This document shows positions 1-12,358 of a stretch of 64,000 nucleotides of DNA, one piece after another. Both the position numbers and the translations under genes were made by a program. How positions within the stretch are numbered: position 1 is the first letter of the stretch; the number at the start of each line of letters is the position of its first letter. The notes below the pieces were generated by a model that did not search any database, had not been told where the DNA came from, and saw nothing but the letters and a program-made list of their open reading frames with translations. Origin of the DNA: Yersinia mollaretii ATCC 43969 (GTDB lineage: Bacteria; Pseudomonadota; Gammaproteobacteria; Enterobacterales; Enterobacteriaceae); assembly GCF_013282725.1 (NCBI RefSeq), contig NZ_CP054043.1, positions 1,550,001-1,614,000 on the forward strand. The letters run 5' to 3'.

Positions 1-659
1 TCAATATGTAAAATTTTATCAATAATAGGATCAAGGAAATCACGGTCATGGGAGATCAACACCAGTGTACCGGTGTAGTTTTTCAGCCATTTTTCCAGCC
101 AGATAACCGCATCCAAATCCAAGTGGTTGGTCGGTTCATCGAGCAGCAGCAGGTCAGAGCGGCAAAGCAGCGCTTGTGCCAAATTAAGGCGCATACGCCA
201 GCCCCCGGAGAAGGAGCGCACTGGCTGCTGTAGTTGATCTTGGGAGAAGCCCAGCCCATTGAGCAAGCTGGCGGCGCGAGATTGAATCGTCCAGGCATGG
301 ATGGCGTCGAGCTTGCCGTGCACGGTGGCAATGGCATGACCATCATTTTTTTCATTGGCGGCCTGAAGTTCAGCCTCCAATTGACGATATTCACGGTCGC
401 CGTCGATAACATACTCTATCGCCGGAATATCCAGTGCCGGGGTCTCCTGATTCACCCAGGCCAGTGCCCAGTTGCTCGGGAAAGTGGCATTGCCACCATC
501 GGCGCTCAATTCGCCTTTGAGCAGCGCCAGCAGGGTGGATTTACCACAACCGTTTTTGCCGACTAACCCGACTTTCTGGCCGGGGTTAATCGTTGCTGTA
601 GCGTTGTCCAGCAAGACGCGGGTGCCACGTCGAATTTGAAGCGAAGAAAAAACAATCAT
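1..659 (-). CDS. yheS: ABC-F family ATP-binding protein YheS (5' part, cut by window edge)
   Basis: Reading on the minus strand from the ATG at 659 gives a product starting MIVFSSLQIRRGTRVLLDNA and running off the left edge. Seen: a Walker A motif (GKNGCGKST, about residues 34-42), an ABC signature (SFSGGWRMRL) and Walker B (LLLLDEPTNHLD). This is the first nucleotide-binding domain of a duplicated, soluble ABC-F protein with no membrane segment. ABC-F proteins act on ribosomes; YheS itself is inferred from the kefGB neighbourhood and N-terminal similarity. About 219 codons are visible out of an expected 630 or so. The gene is divergent from kefG, with a 127-bp spacer. Confidence 0.93.
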   Translation of the reverse strand, partial: MIVFSSLQIRRGTRVLLDNATATINPGQKVGLVGKNGCGKSTLLALLKGELSADGGNATFPSNWALAWVNQETPALDIPAIEYVIDGDREYRQLEAELQAANEKNDGHAIATVHGKLDAIHAWTIQSRAASLLNGLGFSQDQLQQPVRSFSGGWRMRLNLAQALLCRSDLLLLDEPTNHLDLDAVIWLEKWLKNYTGTLVLISHDRDFLDPIIDKILHI

Positions 660-786
660 AGAGTGCCGTATGTTTAGGGTATGTTAAATTATTGTCATGG
701 GTAAACGGGGCATCTGATGCCCTATTTTTAGTCTTTGCGAAGCATGGTAACGGAAAAACCGCACCCTGACGACGCTTTGGAGGGGA

Positions 787-1341
787 ATGATGTCGCAGCC
801 GCCGAAGGTTTTGCTGCTGTATGCCCATCCGGAATCACAGGACTCGGTCGCTAACCGGGTTTTGCTGCAACCGGTACAGCAGTTAGAGCATGTCACTGTG
901 CACGATCTCTATGCACATTATCCGGATTTCTTTATTGATATTCACCATGAGCAGGAGTTACTGCGCGAGCATCAAATTATTGTCTTCCAACACCCCCTTT
1001 ATACTTATAGCTGCCCGGCGTTGCTGAAGGAGTGGCTGGATCGGGTGCTGGCGCGTGGCTTTGCCAATGGCGTCGGCGGACATGCTTTGACTGGCAAATA
1101 CTGGCGCTCGGTGATTACCACGGGCGAGCCAGAAGGGGCTTATCGGGTGGGGGGCTATAACCGCTATCCGATGGAGGATATTCTGCGTCCTTTCGAATTG
1201 ACGGCAGCTATGTGTCATATGCATTGGATGAATCCCATGATTATTTACTGGGCGCGGCGTCAGAAGCCGGAAGTCCTCGCCAGCCATGCGCAAGCTTACG
1301 CGCAGTGGTTGCAGTCACCATTGCCCACAGGGGGGCACTGA
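787..1341 (+). CDS. kefG: KefG, ancillary protein of the KefB potassium-efflux system
   Basis: The 184-residue product starts [20 protein letters not shown] and is a flavodoxin-like quinone-reductase-family subunit (NAD(P)H dehydrogenase fold). The family motif [20 protein letters not shown] is visible near residues 65-85 and the [14 protein letters not shown] stretch follows. Family knowledge: it binds the cytoplasmic face of KefB and is needed for full glutathione-adduct-gated K+ efflux, which acidifies the cytoplasm and protects from electrophiles. It ends three bases before the kefB start, so the two are co-translated. Length matches the E. coli protein. An ATG at 790 is an equally possible start. 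Confidence 0.95.
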   Translation: MMSQPPKVLLLYAHPESQDSVANRVLLQPVQQLEHVTVHDLYAHYPDFFIDIHHEQELLREHQIIVFQHPLYTYSCPALLKEWLDRVLARGFANGVGGHALTGKYWRSVITTGEPEGAYRVGGYNRYPMEDILRPFELTAAMCHMHWMNPMIIYWARRQKPEVLASHAQAYAQWLQSPLPTGGH

Positions 1342-1344
1342 TAT

Positions 1345-3153
1345 ATGGAAGGCTCGGCGCTACTGACTGCCATTTTACTCTTCTTATTTGCCGCTGTGGT
1401 GGCGGTGCCTATTGCCCAGCGGCTGGGGATCGGTGCGGTATTGGGCTACCTGATCGCCGGTATCGCCATCGGCCCGTGGGGCTTGGGCTTTATTCGTGAT
1501 GTAGACGAAATTCTGCACTTTTCCGAGCTGGGTGTCGTCTTCCTGATGTTTATCATTGGTTTGGAGTTGAATCCTGCCAAGCTCTGGCAACTGCGGCGCT
1601 CGATTTTTGGTGTCGGCGCGGGTCAGGTGGTGATCACGGCCACGGTACTTGGGGCCTTGCTCTACTTCACCCAATTCGCCTGGCAGGCGGCGGTGATCGG
1701 CGGGATCGGGTTGGCGATGTCCTCGACGGCGATGGCCTTGCAGTTGATGCGCGAAAAGGGCATGAACCGCAATGAGGGCGGGCAGCTCGGTTTCTCGGTT
1801 TTGCTGTTTCAGGATATGGCGGTGATCCCCGCCTTGGCGCTGATCCCGATTCTGGCGGGGAGCGGCGGTGAGACTAATGATTGGGTCAAGATTGGCATCA
1901 AAGTCGCGGCCTTTGCGGGCATGTTGATTGGGGGCCGTTATCTGTTGCGGCCTCTGTTTCGCTACATTGTGGCCTCTGGTGTGCGGGAGGTTTTCACCGC
2001 TGCGGCACTGCTGGTGGTGTTAGGCTCCGCCCTGTTTATGGATGCGCTGGGCCTATCGATGGCGCTTGGGACATTTATCGCGGGTATCTTACTGGCAGAA
2101 AGTGAGTTCCAGCACGAGCTGGAAATTGCCATCGAACCCTTTAAAGGGCTGTTACTGGGCTTATTCTTTATCTCTGTTGGCATGGCGTTGAATCTCGGCG
2201 TGCTGTTCACTCATCTGTTGGATGTCTTGTTGGGTGTGCTGGCGCTGGTCTTTATCAAAGGCGCGGTGCTGTATGGCTTGGCACGAACCTTTGGTTTGCG
2301 CCGCTCGGTACGGCTGCAATTCGCCGGGGTACTCAGTCAGGGCGGTGAATTCGCATTTGTCTTGTTCTCTGCGGCCTTCTCTCAGCACGTTTTTAATGCG
2401 GAGCAACTGGCCTTGCTGCTGGTGGTGGTGACGCTATCAATGATGACCACGCCACTCTTGATGCAAGGTATCGATCGCATCTTGGCTCGCCGTTACAACG
2501 CGCAGGAAGAGAGCGACGAGAAGCCGTTTGTTGAGGACAATGATCCACAGGTGATTATTGTCGGCTTCGGGCGATTTGGTCAGGTGATTGGCCGCTTGCT
2601 GATGGCGAACAAAATGCGCATTACCGTACTGGAGCGTGACGTCAGTGCCGTCAGTGTGATGCGCAAGTATGGCTATAAAGTGTACTATGGCGATGCCACC
2701 GAGCTAGAGCTGTTACGGGCCGCTGGCGCGGAGAAAGCCAAAGCGATTGTGATCACCTGTAATGAGCCGGAAGACACCATGACGCTGGTGCATTTGTGTC
2801 AGCAGCACTTCCCGAACTTGCACATTCTGGCCCGGGCCAGAGGGCGTGTTGAAGCTCATGAGTTGCTGCAAAACGGGGTCAAAGACTTCACTCGCGAGAC
2901 ATTTTCCAGTGCGCTGGAGTTGGGCCGGAAAACCCTATTGGGGCTAGGGATGCATCCCCATCAGGCGTACCGAGCACAGCAGCATTTTCGGCGTCTCGAT
3001 ATGCGTATGCTCCGTGAATTGGTGCCACAGCATCATGGCGATGTGGCGCAAATTTCCCGCGTTAAAGAGGCCCGCCGTGAACTGGAAGATATTTTCCAAC
3101 GGGAAATGCTGCATGAAAGTCGGCAGTTAGATGGGTGGGATGAGTACGAATAA
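1345..3153 (+). CDS. kefB: KefB glutathione-regulated K+/H+ antiporter
   Basis: A 602-residue inner-membrane protein. Residues about 1-380 are a hydrophobic CPA2-family exchanger domain with roughly a dozen membrane segments ([11 protein letters not shown] lies in it). Residues about 400-520 form a cytoplasmic RCK_N (TrkA-N) Rossmann domain with [17 protein letters not shown] followed by an acidic strand end (LERD). Family role: K+ efflux coupled to H+ entry, held shut by glutathione and opened by glutathione adducts. kefG lies directly upstream; the kefB stop and the yheV start overlap as TAATG at 3151-3155, suggesting coupled translation. Length is normal for the family. Confidence 0.97.
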   Translation: MEGSALLTAILLFLFAAVVAVPIAQRLGIGAVLGYLIAGIAIGPWGLGFIRDVDEILHFSELGVVFLMFIIGLELNPAKLWQLRRSIFGVGAGQVVITATVLGALLYFTQFAWQAAVIGGIGLAMSSTAMALQLMREKGMNRNEGGQLGFSVLLFQDMAVIPALALIPILAGSGGETNDWVKIGIKVAAFAGMLIGGRYLLRPLFRYIVASGVREVFTAAALLVVLGSALFMDALGLSMALGTFIAGILLAESEFQHELEIAIEPFKGLLLGLFFISVGMALNLGVLFTHLLDVLLGVLALVFIKGAVLYGLARTFGLRRSVRLQFAGVLSQGGEFAFVLFSAAFSQHVFNAEQLALLLVVVTLSMMTTPLLMQGIDRILARRYNAQEESDEKPFVEDNDPQVIIVGFGRFGQVIGRLLMANKMRITVLERDVSAVSVMRKYGYKVYYGDATELELLRAAGAEKAKAIVITCNEPEDTMTLVHLCQQHFPNLHILARARGRVEAHELLQNGVKDFTRETFSSALELGRKTLLGLGMHPHQAYRAQQHFRRLDMRMLRELVPQHHGDVAQISRVKEARRELEDIFQREMLHESRQLDGWDEYE

Positions 3154-3392
3154 TGTCGGAGAAAATGATGACAATGGCGCTAAATAACAAGTCAAATACC
3201 CGTAAAAGATTTATCGCCGGTGCGGTTTGCCCGCAGTGCAAGGCATTGGATACACTGGCTTTGTGGCGTGAAGATCAGGTTGAAGTGGTAGAGTGTGTGA
3301 AGTGCGGACATCATCAGCGCCAGACGGATAAGCAGGTCAGTCAACATGTCCGTCAGAATGAACAAGTGATCGGTATTTTCAATCCGAAGTAG
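3153..3392 (+). CDS. yheV: YheV-family putative zinc-ribbon protein
   Basis: A 79-codon ORF overlapping the kefB stop by one base. Two CxxC pairs (CPQC and CVKC) spaced as in a zinc ribbon are visible, followed by a basic stretch and the ending VIGIFNPK typical of YheV. E. coli YheV is 66 residues and begins right before RKRFIAGA, so translation may instead start at the in-frame ATG at 3174 (72 residues); the coupled ATG at 3153 is retained here. Function is unknown; its constant place after kefGB suggests a linked role, but that is only context. Confidence 0.85.
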   Translation: MSEKMMTMALNNKSNTRKRFIAGAVCPQCKALDTLALWREDQVEVVECVKCGHHQRQTDKQVSQHVRQNEQVIGIFNPK

Positions 3393-3486
3393 CGTTATCC
3401 TTCGCGATTTTTTATGCTGGAGGGTACAGCGGTGCAGATTTCCGCTACAATCTGTGCCAATTTTTGTTCCAAGGGTAGGAGATATC

Positions 3487-4071
3487 ATGAAAGTAGCAAA
3501 AGACTTGGTGGTCAGCCTGGCTTACCAGGTACGTACAGAAGACGGTGTTTTAGTTGATGAGTCTCCGGTGAGCGCGCCGTTGGACTACCTGCACGGTCAC
3601 GGTTCTTTGATCGCAGGTCTGGAAAAAGCGCTTGAAGGCCATGCCGCTGGCGACAGCTTTGATGTGCGCGTCAATGCAGACGAAGGTTACGGCAGCTATG
3701 ATGAAAATCTGGTTCAGCGCGTGCCGAAAGACGTCTTCATGGGTGTTGACGAGCTGGAAGTGGGTATGCGTTTCCTGGCAGATACCGATCAAGGCCCAGT
3801 ACCGGTCGAAATCACGGCTGTTGAAGATGAGCACGTCGTGGTTGATGGTAACCACATGCTGGCGGGTCAGGATCTGAACTTCCACGTTGAAGTGGTGGCT
3901 ATCCGTGAAGCGACAGAAGAAGAGCTGCAACATGGCCACGTCCATGGCGAGCATGATCATCACCACGAACACGGTGACGGTTGCTGCGGCGGCCATGACC
4001 ATGGTGATCATGACGAAGGTCATGAACATGGTAAAGGCGGTTGTGGTAAAGGCGGCTGTGGTTGCCACTAA
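3487..4071 (+). CDS. slyD: SlyD FKBP-type prolyl isomerase and metallochaperone
   Basis: The product from ATG 3487 (MKVAKDLVVSLAYQVRTEDG, 194 residues) has an FKBP domain with the insert-in-flap chaperone segment (residues about 1-150) and a His/Cys-rich tail (about 160-194; HDHHHEH, CCGGHDHGDHD, CGKGGCGCH). The start is preceded by AGGGTAGGAG. An upstream in-frame ATG at 3454 is rejected because the added residues do not match the family and precede this ribosome site. Known role: peptidyl-prolyl isomerase/chaperone that binds Ni and other metals with its tail and supplies hydrogenase maturation; also the host factor for phiX174 lysis protein E. Confidence 0.96.
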   Translation: MKVAKDLVVSLAYQVRTEDGVLVDESPVSAPLDYLHGHGSLIAGLEKALEGHAAGDSFDVRVNADEGYGSYDENLVQRVPKDVFMGVDELEVGMRFLADTDQGPVPVEITAVEDEHVVVDGNHMLAGQDLNFHVEVVAIREATEEELQHGHVHGEHDHHHEHGDGCCGGHDHGDHDEGHEHGKGGCGKGGCGCH

Positions 4072-4082
4072 AATCTGACGTT

Positions 4083-4236
4083 GTCAGTCAAAAGCCAGCC
4101 TTGCGGCTATTGATAGCTCAGTAATTGAAGGGTGACCGCACCTCGGGGCGCTCCGGTGGCTTACGCCACTACGACCCCAACGGCACGTTTCCCCTTCATT
4201 TGACTCTGTCAGTAATCAAAAGCCAGCCTTGCGGCT
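4083..4236. repeat. MITE-like palindromic element flanked by direct repeats of the slyD terminator half-site
   Basis: Positions 4083-4108 and 4208-4236 carry nearly the same sequence (GTCAGT-(AAT)-CAAAAGCCAGCCTTGCGGCT). Between them, 4123-4200 begins AATTGAAGGG and ends CCCCTTCATT, which are near inverted repeats, and the centre holds a GTGGC-TTAC-GCCAC hairpin (about 4156-4169). Only the right-hand copy completes the terminator. The arrangement looks like a small non-coding palindromic element that entered the terminator and left a target duplication. Whether other copies exist in the genome cannot be seen here. Confidence 0.6.
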
Positions 4237-4244
4237 GGCTTTTT
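4218..4244. terminator. Terminator between slyD and slyX
   Basis: A perfect 8-bp stem AGCCAGCC (4221-4228) / GGCTGGCT (4233-4240) with a TTGC loop, A-run before and T-run after. It can serve both convergent genes slyD (+) and slyX (-). Confidence 0.85.
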
Positions 4245-4276
4245 GCTATTAATTTTACGGGTTTTTACGCCTAGAA

Positions 4277-4495
4277 TTAATAGTGTGGAGGCGGTGTCTC
4301 TTCCGCTTCATTTACCAGCATTGAAGGCTGGGATGCCCGCAGTTTGTCGGTCAGTAGGCGCAAATGCTCGCGCAGTTTGGTCATTTCCATCTGATGCTCC
4401 GTCACGATTACATTAAGTTCTTCAATCGTCACTTCCTGAAATGCCAAACGACTTTCCAGCATTTCCAGTCGTTGCTCAAACAGGGATTGTTCCAT
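4277..4495 (-). CDS. slyX: SlyX-family coiled-coil protein
   Basis: The 72-residue minus-strand product starts [20 protein letters not shown]. It is one long heptad-patterned helix (about residues 3-50) followed by a polar tail ending PPPHY, the family hallmark. ATG 4495 is chosen because AGAGGAAATAAA sits right before it; the open frame extends to 4540 but those residues fall outside the family. Convergent with slyD, upstream of fkpA. The function of SlyX is not established. Confidence 0.92.
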   Translation of the reverse strand: MEQSLFEQRLEMLESRLAFQEVTIEELNVIVTEHQMEMTKLREHLRLLTDKLRASQPSMLVNEAEETPPPHY

Positions 4496-4666
4496 TTTAT
4501 TTCCTCTCATGACTGCAAACGATACAGCTACACTTGGCATAGCTGTAAACCATACCTTTTGGTTATTTTCCGCTCGATGGCAGTATAGCTAAAATAGCAG
4601 GACGCGCTAGATTCTACCTGCAAAAGCGTATGATTACCCTGTGAGGGTCAAGATATCTATAAAAAC

Positions 4667-4695
4667 GAAACTTCTTGTAGTAAAAAAAGTCTTAA
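4667..4695 (+). promoter_or_regulatory. Candidate sigma-E promoter of fkpA
   Basis: GAAACTT at 4667-4673, a 15-bp spacer, then GTCTTAA at 4689-4695. This fits the sigma-E pattern (GGAACTT, about 15-16 bp, GTCtgA) at 118 bp before the fkpA start. fkpA of E. coli is a known sigma-E regulon member. The element match is seen; activity is inferred. Confidence 0.55.
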
Positions 4696-4812
4696 TATCA
4701 CTTAATAGCATGAGTACTGAGATTGTTTTGTGTTCACACAGGCAGTTATAGTACCAACTACTCTTAAAAATCGTTGCTTGGGGCCAGAGTCCTTAAGCCA
4801 ATGGAGAAATGG

Positions 4813-5634
4813 ATGAAATCACTGTTTAAAGTAACGCTACTGGCTACCACCATGGCGCTAACCCTGAATACCTCTGCGGCTTTCGCTGCTGAAGCAGCAA
4901 AAACTGCCACTGCAGCTGCACCAGCAACGACTAATAGCGCATTTAAGAATGATGACCAGCAATCTGCATATGCTTTAGGCGCATCATTGGGGCGTTATAT
5001 GGACAACTCCCTGAAAGAACAAGAAAAACTGGGTATTAAACTGGACAAAGACCAGTTGATCGCGGGTGTACAAGATGCTTTCGCTAGCAAAAGCAAATTG
5101 ACCGACGAAGAGATCGAAAAAACCTTGCAAGGTTTTGAAGCGCGCGTAAAAGCGTCTGCTCAAGCCAAAATGGAGCAAGATGCGAAAGAAAACGCCGATA
5201 AAGGCGCTAAATATCGCGAGACTTTCGCTAAAGAAAAAGATGTGAAGAAAACCGCATCTGGCCTACTGTACAAAGTTGAGAAAGCGGGCACTGGCGATGC
5301 ACCAAAAGATAGCGATACCGTTGTAGTGAACTACAAAGGCACGCTGACTGACGGTACTGAGTTTGATAACTCATACAAACGTGGTGAGCCACTCTCATTC
5401 CGTCTGGATGGCGTTATCCCAGGTTGGACTGAAGGTCTGAAGCAAATCAAGAAAGGCGGCAAGATCACCCTGGTTATCCCACCAGAACTGGCTTACGGCA
5501 AAACGGGCGTCCCGGGCATCCCTGCTAACTCTACGCTGGTATTCGACGTAGAGCTGCTGGATGTGAAAGCGGCACCTAAAGCTGACGCACCAGAAGAACA
5601 ACCTGCTGCTGTGGACGCAAAAGCGAAGAAGTAA
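4813..5634 (+). CDS. fkpA: FkpA periplasmic FKBP-type prolyl isomerase/chaperone
   Basis: Starting at ATG 4813 (MKSLFKVTLLATTMALTLNT) the product is 273 residues with a Sec signal peptide ending near AFA-AEA. Residues about 45-140 are the helical FKBP_N dimerisation/chaperone arm (YALGASLGRYM). Residues about 145-250 are the FKBP_C catalytic domain with VVVNYKGTLTDGTEFDNSY and VIPGWTEGL. The tail is Ala/Lys-rich. It acts in the periplasm on folding outer-membrane and secreted proteins. Upstream ATGs at 4774 and 4801 would put charged residues before the signal peptide and are rejected. Preceded by a sigma-E-like promoter and followed by a strong terminator. Confidence 0.96.
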   Translation: MKSLFKVTLLATTMALTLNTSAAFAAEAAKTATAAAPATTNSAFKNDDQQSAYALGASLGRYMDNSLKEQEKLGIKLDKDQLIAGVQDAFASKSKLTDEEIEKTLQGFEARVKASAQAKMEQDAKENADKGAKYRETFAKEKDVKKTASGLLYKVEKAGTGDAPKDSDTVVVNYKGTLTDGTEFDNSYKRGEPLSFRLDGVIPGWTEGLKQIKKGGKITLVIPPELAYGKTGVPGIPANSTLVFDVELLDVKAAPKADAPEEQPAAVDAKAKK

Positions 5635-5662
5635 TTTAGCTTCGTTACCTGCTCCCACGAAT

Positions 5663-5696
5663 AACCGCTACGATAATTGTCGTGGCGGTTTTTTTT
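5663..5696 (+). terminator. Rho-independent terminator after fkpA
   Basis: AACCGC-T-ACGA / TCGT-G-GCGGTT stem with a short AT-rich loop followed by eight T residues. Confidence 0.9.
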
Positions 5697-5890
5697 GTCA
5701 TACAGCTATCAATTTGCACTTCTGCTCGTTGATAACTTGACGGTTTATGGCTTGTGGGCTTAACGTCAATATCACGCGCAAACGCAAGGATTTTATCTCA
5801 GCATATTTGCTAGACTTAAAATCTAAGATATTGAGTTATGAGTCTGCCAACGATATTGAGACAGGCTTTACCTAGAGGATGGTGTCTTCG

Positions 5891-6613
5891 ATGTCTAATT
5901 CGCTTCTCAGTAGCGAAACCAGTGAACTGGATTTACTGGATGAACGTCCGTTCAGTCAGACGGACCATGAAATACTAAAATCATACGAAGCTATCGTCGA
6001 TGGTTTGGCGATGCTTATTGGTAGCCACTGTGAAATTGTGCTGCATTCACTGGAAGACCTGAAAAGCTCAGCGGTAAGAATTGCTAACGGTGAACATACC
6101 GGGCGGCAGATTGGTTCGCCGATAACCGATCTGGCCTTGCGGATGTTGCACGATATGGCCGGTGCTGACAGCAATGTATCGAGAGCCTATTTCACTCGCG
6201 CCAAAAGTGGTGTGCTGATGAAGTCCGTGACTATCGCTATCCGTAACCGTGATCAGCGGGTTATTGGCCTGCTGTGTATCAACATGAATCTGGATGTTCC
6301 TTTCTCGCAAATCATTCAGACTTTTATGCCGCCGGAAACGCAAGAAGTGGCCTCTTCGGTTAACTTTGCCTCATCGGTCGATGATTTGGTCGCGCAAACG
6401 CTGGAATTTACCATCGAAGAAGTGAATGCCGATCGCAACGTTTCTAACAATGCGAAGAACCGTCAGGTAGTGCTCAATCTGTATGAAAAAGGTATTTTTG
6501 ATATCAAAGATGCTATCAATCAGGTTGCTGAACGGCTAAATATCTCTAAGCACACTGTCTATCTCTACATTCGCCAGTTTAAGAGTGGCGACCTTGTCGG
6601 GCATGATCGTTAA
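5891..6613 (+). CDS. yheO: YheO-type PAS/HTH transcriptional regulator
   Basis: The 240-residue product ([20 protein letters not shown]) has a YheO PAS-like domain (about 25-140) with the conserved [12 protein letters not shown] and [14 protein letters not shown] stretches, and a DNA-binding helix-turn-helix at about 185-230 ([20 protein letters not shown]). ATG 5891 is chosen over 5879 by comparison with the E. coli protein. The stop overlaps the tusD start (TAATG), so it forms an operon with the tusDCB genes. The family is suggested to sense small molecules or redox state; the target is unknown from sequence. Confidence 0.93.
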   Translation: MSNSLLSSETSELDLLDERPFSQTDHEILKSYEAIVDGLAMLIGSHCEIVLHSLEDLKSSAVRIANGEHTGRQIGSPITDLALRMLHDMAGADSNVSRAYFTRAKSGVLMKSVTIAIRNRDQRVIGLLCINMNLDVPFSQIIQTFMPPETQEVASSVNFASSVDDLVAQTLEFTIEEVNADRNVSNNAKNRQVVLNLYEKGIFDIKDAINQVAERLNISKHTVYLYIRQFKSGDLVGHDR

Positions 6614-7008
6614 TGTCGGGCCTAAAATATTGCCTAATGGTCACTGGGCCTGCTTACGGTACACAGCAGGCCAGTAGTGCTTACCAATTTGCGCAAACCC
6701 TTGTTAATTCAGGTCATAATTTGGTCAGCATCTTTTTCTACCGTGAAGGTGTGCTGAATGCGAACCAATTAACTGCACCAGCCAGCGATGAATTTGATCT
6801 GGTACGGGCGTGGCAACAATTGGCCACCGAGCATGCTGTGGCGTTGAATGTCTGTGTCGCGGCGGCGCTGCGACGGGGGGTCACTGACCAACACGAAGCA
6901 GAACAACTCAATCTGGCGGCGGCGAATCTGCAACCGGGTTTCACCTTGAGTGGCCTCGGTGCACTAGCTGAAGCGGCATTAACCTGTGACCGTATGGTAC
7001 AATTTTAA
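6613..7008 (+). CDS. tusD: TusD sulfurtransferase subunit
   Basis: A 131-residue DsrE-like protein with the active cysteine in [12 protein letters not shown] (about Cys81). In the TusBCD complex this Cys takes persulfide sulfur from TusA and passes it to TusE and MnmA for 2-thiouridine formation at the wobble base of tRNA Lys, Glu and Gln. Start and stop both overlap neighbours by TAATG junctions (yheO before, tusC after), so the set yheO-tusD-tusC-tusB is translationally coupled. Confidence 0.96.
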   Translation: MSGLKYCLMVTGPAYGTQQASSAYQFAQTLVNSGHNLVSIFFYREGVLNANQLTAPASDEFDLVRAWQQLATEHAVALNVCVAAALRRGVTDQHEAEQLNLAAANLQPGFTLSGLGALAEAALTCDRMVQF

Positions 7009-7373
7009 TGACGATGAAACGTATTGCTTTCGTTTTCACCCAAGGTCCGCACGGCAGTTCAGCAGGGCGGGAAGGGCTGGATGCATTGCTGGCCGCTTCG
7101 GCATTGAGCGAAAATATCGGCGTATTCTTCCTCTCGGATGGCGTTTTGCAACTGTTACCCCAGCAGCAACCGGAAAAAATTCTCGCCAGAAACTATATTG
7201 CAACTTTCGGTGTCTTACCTTTGTACGATGTCGAGAATTGCTATCTCTGCGAAGCCTCATTACAGCATCGTGGATTGAGTGAAGTCACGAATTGGGTTCT
7301 TGATGTTGAGGTGCTACCTCCGGTGGATTTTCGTCGTCAACTGGCGACTTATGATGTTGTGCTGACTTTTTAA
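7008..7373 (+). CDS. tusC: TusC sulfurtransferase complex subunit
   Basis: A 121-residue DsrF-like subunit ([20 protein letters not shown]) of the heterohexameric TusBCD tRNA sulfur relay. It lacks the catalytic Cys of TusD, as expected. The coupled ATG at 7008 overlaps the tusD stop; the E. coli protein begins two codons later (ATG 7014), so the start is uncertain by two residues. Followed 20 bp later by tusB. Confidence 0.94.
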   Translation: MTMKRIAFVFTQGPHGSSAGREGLDALLAASALSENIGVFFLSDGVLQLLPQQQPEKILARNYIATFGVLPLYDVENCYLCEASLQHRGLSEVTNWVLDVEVLPPVDFRRQLATYDVVLTF

Positions 7374-7393
7374 TTGGGATTTGGGCCGTTATA

Positions 7394-7681
7394 ATGCTTT
7401 ATACCGTCAGTCATTCTCCTTATCGCTGCGATTTATCTGCGTTATTGAGATTAGTCTCATCTGAAGATGAGATTCTCTTTCTGCAAGATGGGGTGATGGC
7501 TGTTTTGAAAAACAGTGAAAGCCTTAAGCTATTGTTAAATAACCCTGCTTCTTTCTTTGTGTTGGAAGATGACGTTATTGCGCGCGGCTTATCCGGTCAA
7601 ATTTCAGACAGCGCGACACTAATCGGCTATACTCACTTCGTGGATTTGACCCTAAAACATCAGCAACAACTGGCATGGTAA
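7394..7681 (+). CDS. tusB: TusB sulfurtransferase complex subunit
   Basis: The 95-residue DsrH-like subunit ([20 protein letters not shown]) completes TusBCD, with the family segment [16 protein letters not shown] around residues 30-43 ([12 protein letters not shown]). It ends with HQQQLAW. Last gene of the yheO-tus unit, followed by the str operon promoter. Confidence 0.95.
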   Translation: MLYTVSHSPYRCDLSALLRLVSSEDEILFLQDGVMAVLKNSESLKLLLNNPASFFVLEDDVIARGLSGQISDSATLIGYTHFVDLTLKHQQQLAW

Positions 7682-7703
7682 TGCGAGTAATGCTGTATAT
7701 TTC

Positions 7704-7732
7704 TTGACACCTTAGATAGTCAGCCATAAAAT
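7704..7732 (+). promoter_or_regulatory. str operon promoter
   Basis: TTGACA (7704-7709), 17-bp spacer, TAAAAT (7727-7732), about 87 bp before rpsL. A near-consensus sigma-70 promoter matching the known place of the str promoter. Confidence 0.85.
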
Positions 7733-7758
7733 TCTGCGTCCTCGTTCTCTGCCAGTAG

Positions 7759-8760
<1,002 letters not shown>

Positions 8761-8850
8761 TCACCACGCAGTAGTCATGCTAACCATGCGGGTTGTCTTC
8801 TTGAAGCGTCCGCATGGGTTAATCGAACGCCCTAGGAATAGAGGAATCAA

Positions 8851-10959
8851 ATGGCTCGTAAAACACCCATTGAGCGCTATCGTAATATCGGTATCAGCGC
8901 TCACATCGACGCCGGTAAGACAACCACTACCGAACGTATCCTGTTTTACACCGGTGTAAACCATAAAATCGGTGAAGTTCATGACGGCGCAGCCACCATG
9001 GACTGGATGGAACAGGAGCAGGAGCGTGGTATTACCATTACTTCTGCGGCTACTACCTGCTTCTGGTCTGGTATGGCTAAACAGTTCGAACCACATCACG
9101 TCAATATCATTGACACCCCTGGGCACGTTGACTTCACCATCGAAGTTGAACGTTCCATGCGTGTTCTTGACGGCGCGGTAATGGTTTACTGTGCAGTTGG
9201 TGGTGTTCAGCCACAGTCTGAGACCGTATGGCGTCAGGCAAATAAATATAAAGTTCCGCGTATCGCGTTCGTTAACAAAATGGACCGTATGGGCGCGAAT
9301 TTCCTGAAAGTTGTTGGTCAGATTAAATCTCGTCTGGGCGCGAATCCAGTTCCATTGCAACTGGCTATCGGCGCGGAAGAGAAATTCACCGGTATTATTG
9401 ACTTGGTGAAAATGAAAGCGATCAACTGGAACGAAGCCGATCAGGGCGTGACCTTCGAATACGAAGAGATCCCAGCTGATATGGCTGAACTGGCTGCTGA
9501 ATGGCACCAGAATCTGGTTGAGTCTGCTGCAGAAGCGTCTGATGAGTTGATGGATAAGTACTTGGGCGGCGATGAGCTGACCGAAGAAGAGATCAAAAAA
9601 GCTCTGCGTCAACGCGTTCTGAAAAACGAAATCATTCTGGTTACCTGTGGTTCTGCCTTTAAAAACAAAGGCGTACAGGCAATGCTGGATGCGGTTATCG
9701 AATATCTGCCTGCCCCGACTGACGTTGAAGCAATCAACGGTATTCTGGACGACGGTAAAGATACTCCGGCAGTTCGTCACTCATCTGACAAAGAGCCGTT
9801 CTCCGCGCTGGCATTTAAGATTGCTACCGACCCGTTTGTTGGTAACCTGACGTTCTTCCGTGTGTACTCTGGTATTGTAAATTCCGGTGACACCGTGCTG
9901 AACTCAGTACGTTCACAGCGTGAGCGTCTGGGCCGTATCGTACAGATGCACGCAAACAAACGTGAAGAGATCAAAGAAGTTCATGCAGGCGACATCGCAG
10001 CAGCGATCGGTCTGAAAGATGTGACGACGGGTGACACTCTATGTGATCCAGCTAATCCGATCATCTTGGAACGTATGGAGTTCCCAGAGCCAGTAATCTC
10101 CGTTGCTGTTGAACCAAAAACCAAAGCCGACCAAGAAAAAATGGGTATGGCTCTGGGTCGTCTGGCAAAAGAAGATCCATCATTCCGCGTTTGGACTGAC
10201 GAAGAATCTGGTCAGACTATCATCGCAGGTATGGGTGAGTTGCATTTGGATATCCTGGTTGACCGTATGCGCCGCGAATTTAACGTGGAAGCAAACGTCG
10301 GTAAACCTCAGGTTGCATACCGTGAAACTATCCGTGACACCGTTAAAGATGTCGAAGGTAAGCACGCTAAGCAGTCAGGCGGTCGTGGTCAGTACGGTCA
10401 TGTTGTTATCGACATGTCTCCGTTGCCACCGGGTGGCGCTGGATATGAATTCGTCAACGAAATCGTTGGTGGTTCTATTCCTAAAGAGTTCATCCCTGCT
10501 GTTGATAAAGGCATCCAGGAACAACTGAAATCTGGCCCTCTGGCAGGTTATCCGGTTGTTGACGTTAAAGTGCGTCTGCACTACGGTTCTTACCATGACG
10601 TCGACTCCTCAGAATTGGCATTTAAATTAGCCGGTTCTATCGCCTTTAAAGAAGGTTTCAGAAGAGCTAAACCAGTTCTGCTTGAGCCTATCATGAAGGT
10701 TGAAGTCGAAACCCCTGAAGATTACATGGGTGACGTAATGGGCGACCTTAACCGTCGTCGCGGTATCATCGAAGGTATGGAAGATACTGCTACCGGTAAA
10801 ACCGTTCGCGTCAAGGTTCCGTTGTCTGAAATGTTCGGTTATGCTACTGACCTGCGTTCTCAGACTCAGGGCCGTGCTTCTTACTCCATGGAATTCCTGG
10901 AGTATGCTGAAGCACCTAGTAACGTCGCTAAAGCCGTTATCGAAGCCCGTGGCAAATAA
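8851..10959 (+). CDS. fusA: Elongation factor G
   Basis: A 702-residue translocation GTPase. G-domain motifs are visible: [14 protein letters not shown] (P-loop, about residue 17), DTPGHVDF and NKMDRMGA, then GSAFKNKG. Domains II-V follow, with the domain IV signature [14 protein letters not shown] near residue 510. It drives tRNA-mRNA translocation and, with RRF, ribosome recycling. Third gene of the str operon, 90 bp after rpsG and 71 bp before tuf. Confidence 0.99.
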   Translation: MARKTPIERYRNIGISAHIDAGKTTTTERILFYTGVNHKIGEVHDGAATMDWMEQEQERGITITSAATTCFWSGMAKQFEPHHVNIIDTPGHVDFTIEVERSMRVLDGAVMVYCAVGGVQPQSETVWRQANKYKVPRIAFVNKMDRMGANFLKVVGQIKSRLGANPVPLQLAIGAEEKFTGIIDLVKMKAINWNEADQGVTFEYEEIPADMAELAAEWHQNLVESAAEASDELMDKYLGGDELTEEEIKKALRQRVLKNEIILVTCGSAFKNKGVQAMLDAVIEYLPAPTDVEAINGILDDGKDTPAVRHSSDKEPFSALAFKIATDPFVGNLTFFRVYSGIVNSGDTVLNSVRSQRERLGRIVQMHANKREEIKEVHAGDIAAAIGLKDVTTGDTLCDPANPIILERMEFPEPVISVAVEPKTKADQEKMGMALGRLAKEDPSFRVWTDEESGQTIIAGMGELHLDILVDRMRREFNVEANVGKPQVAYRETIRDTVKDVEGKHAKQSGGRGQYGHVVIDMSPLPPGGAGYEFVNEIVGGSIPKEFIPAVDKGIQEQLKSGPLAGYPVVDVKVRLHYGSYHDVDSSELAFKLAGSIAFKEGFRRAKPVLLEPIMKVEVETPEDYMGDVMGDLNRRRGIIEGMEDTATGKTVRVKVPLSEMFGYATDLRSQTQGRASYSMEFLEYAEAPSNVAKAVIEARGK

Positions 10960-10973
10960 GCTTTCGGGTTTAA

Positions 10974-12215
<1,242 letters not shown>

Positions 12216-12250
12216 TTGTTTTATTGATTAATTACTTTATTGATCAAGTA

Positions 12251-12276
12251 AAAAGGGTGCCTCGGCACCCTTTTTT
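12251..12276 (+). terminator. str operon terminator
   Basis: GGGTGCC-TC-GGCACCC hairpin (about 12255-12270) with an A-run before and six T residues after. Confidence 0.92.
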
Positions 12277-12358
12277 ATTGACGCGTCGAATAATCTTAAT
12301 TGAAATAACTCGTATTCTTATTTACAATTGAGAGACTGGTTAAGAAGTGAGTCTCTCT

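Noticed and set aside
3550..4078. Met/Thr/Ala-rich frames opposite and within the slyD tail
   Set aside because: Shadow translations of the His/Gly-rich repeat codons of slyD.
8761..9780. 339-codon minus-strand ORF opposite fusA
   Set aside because: Antisense shadow caused by codon bias in fusA; no family match or ribosome site.
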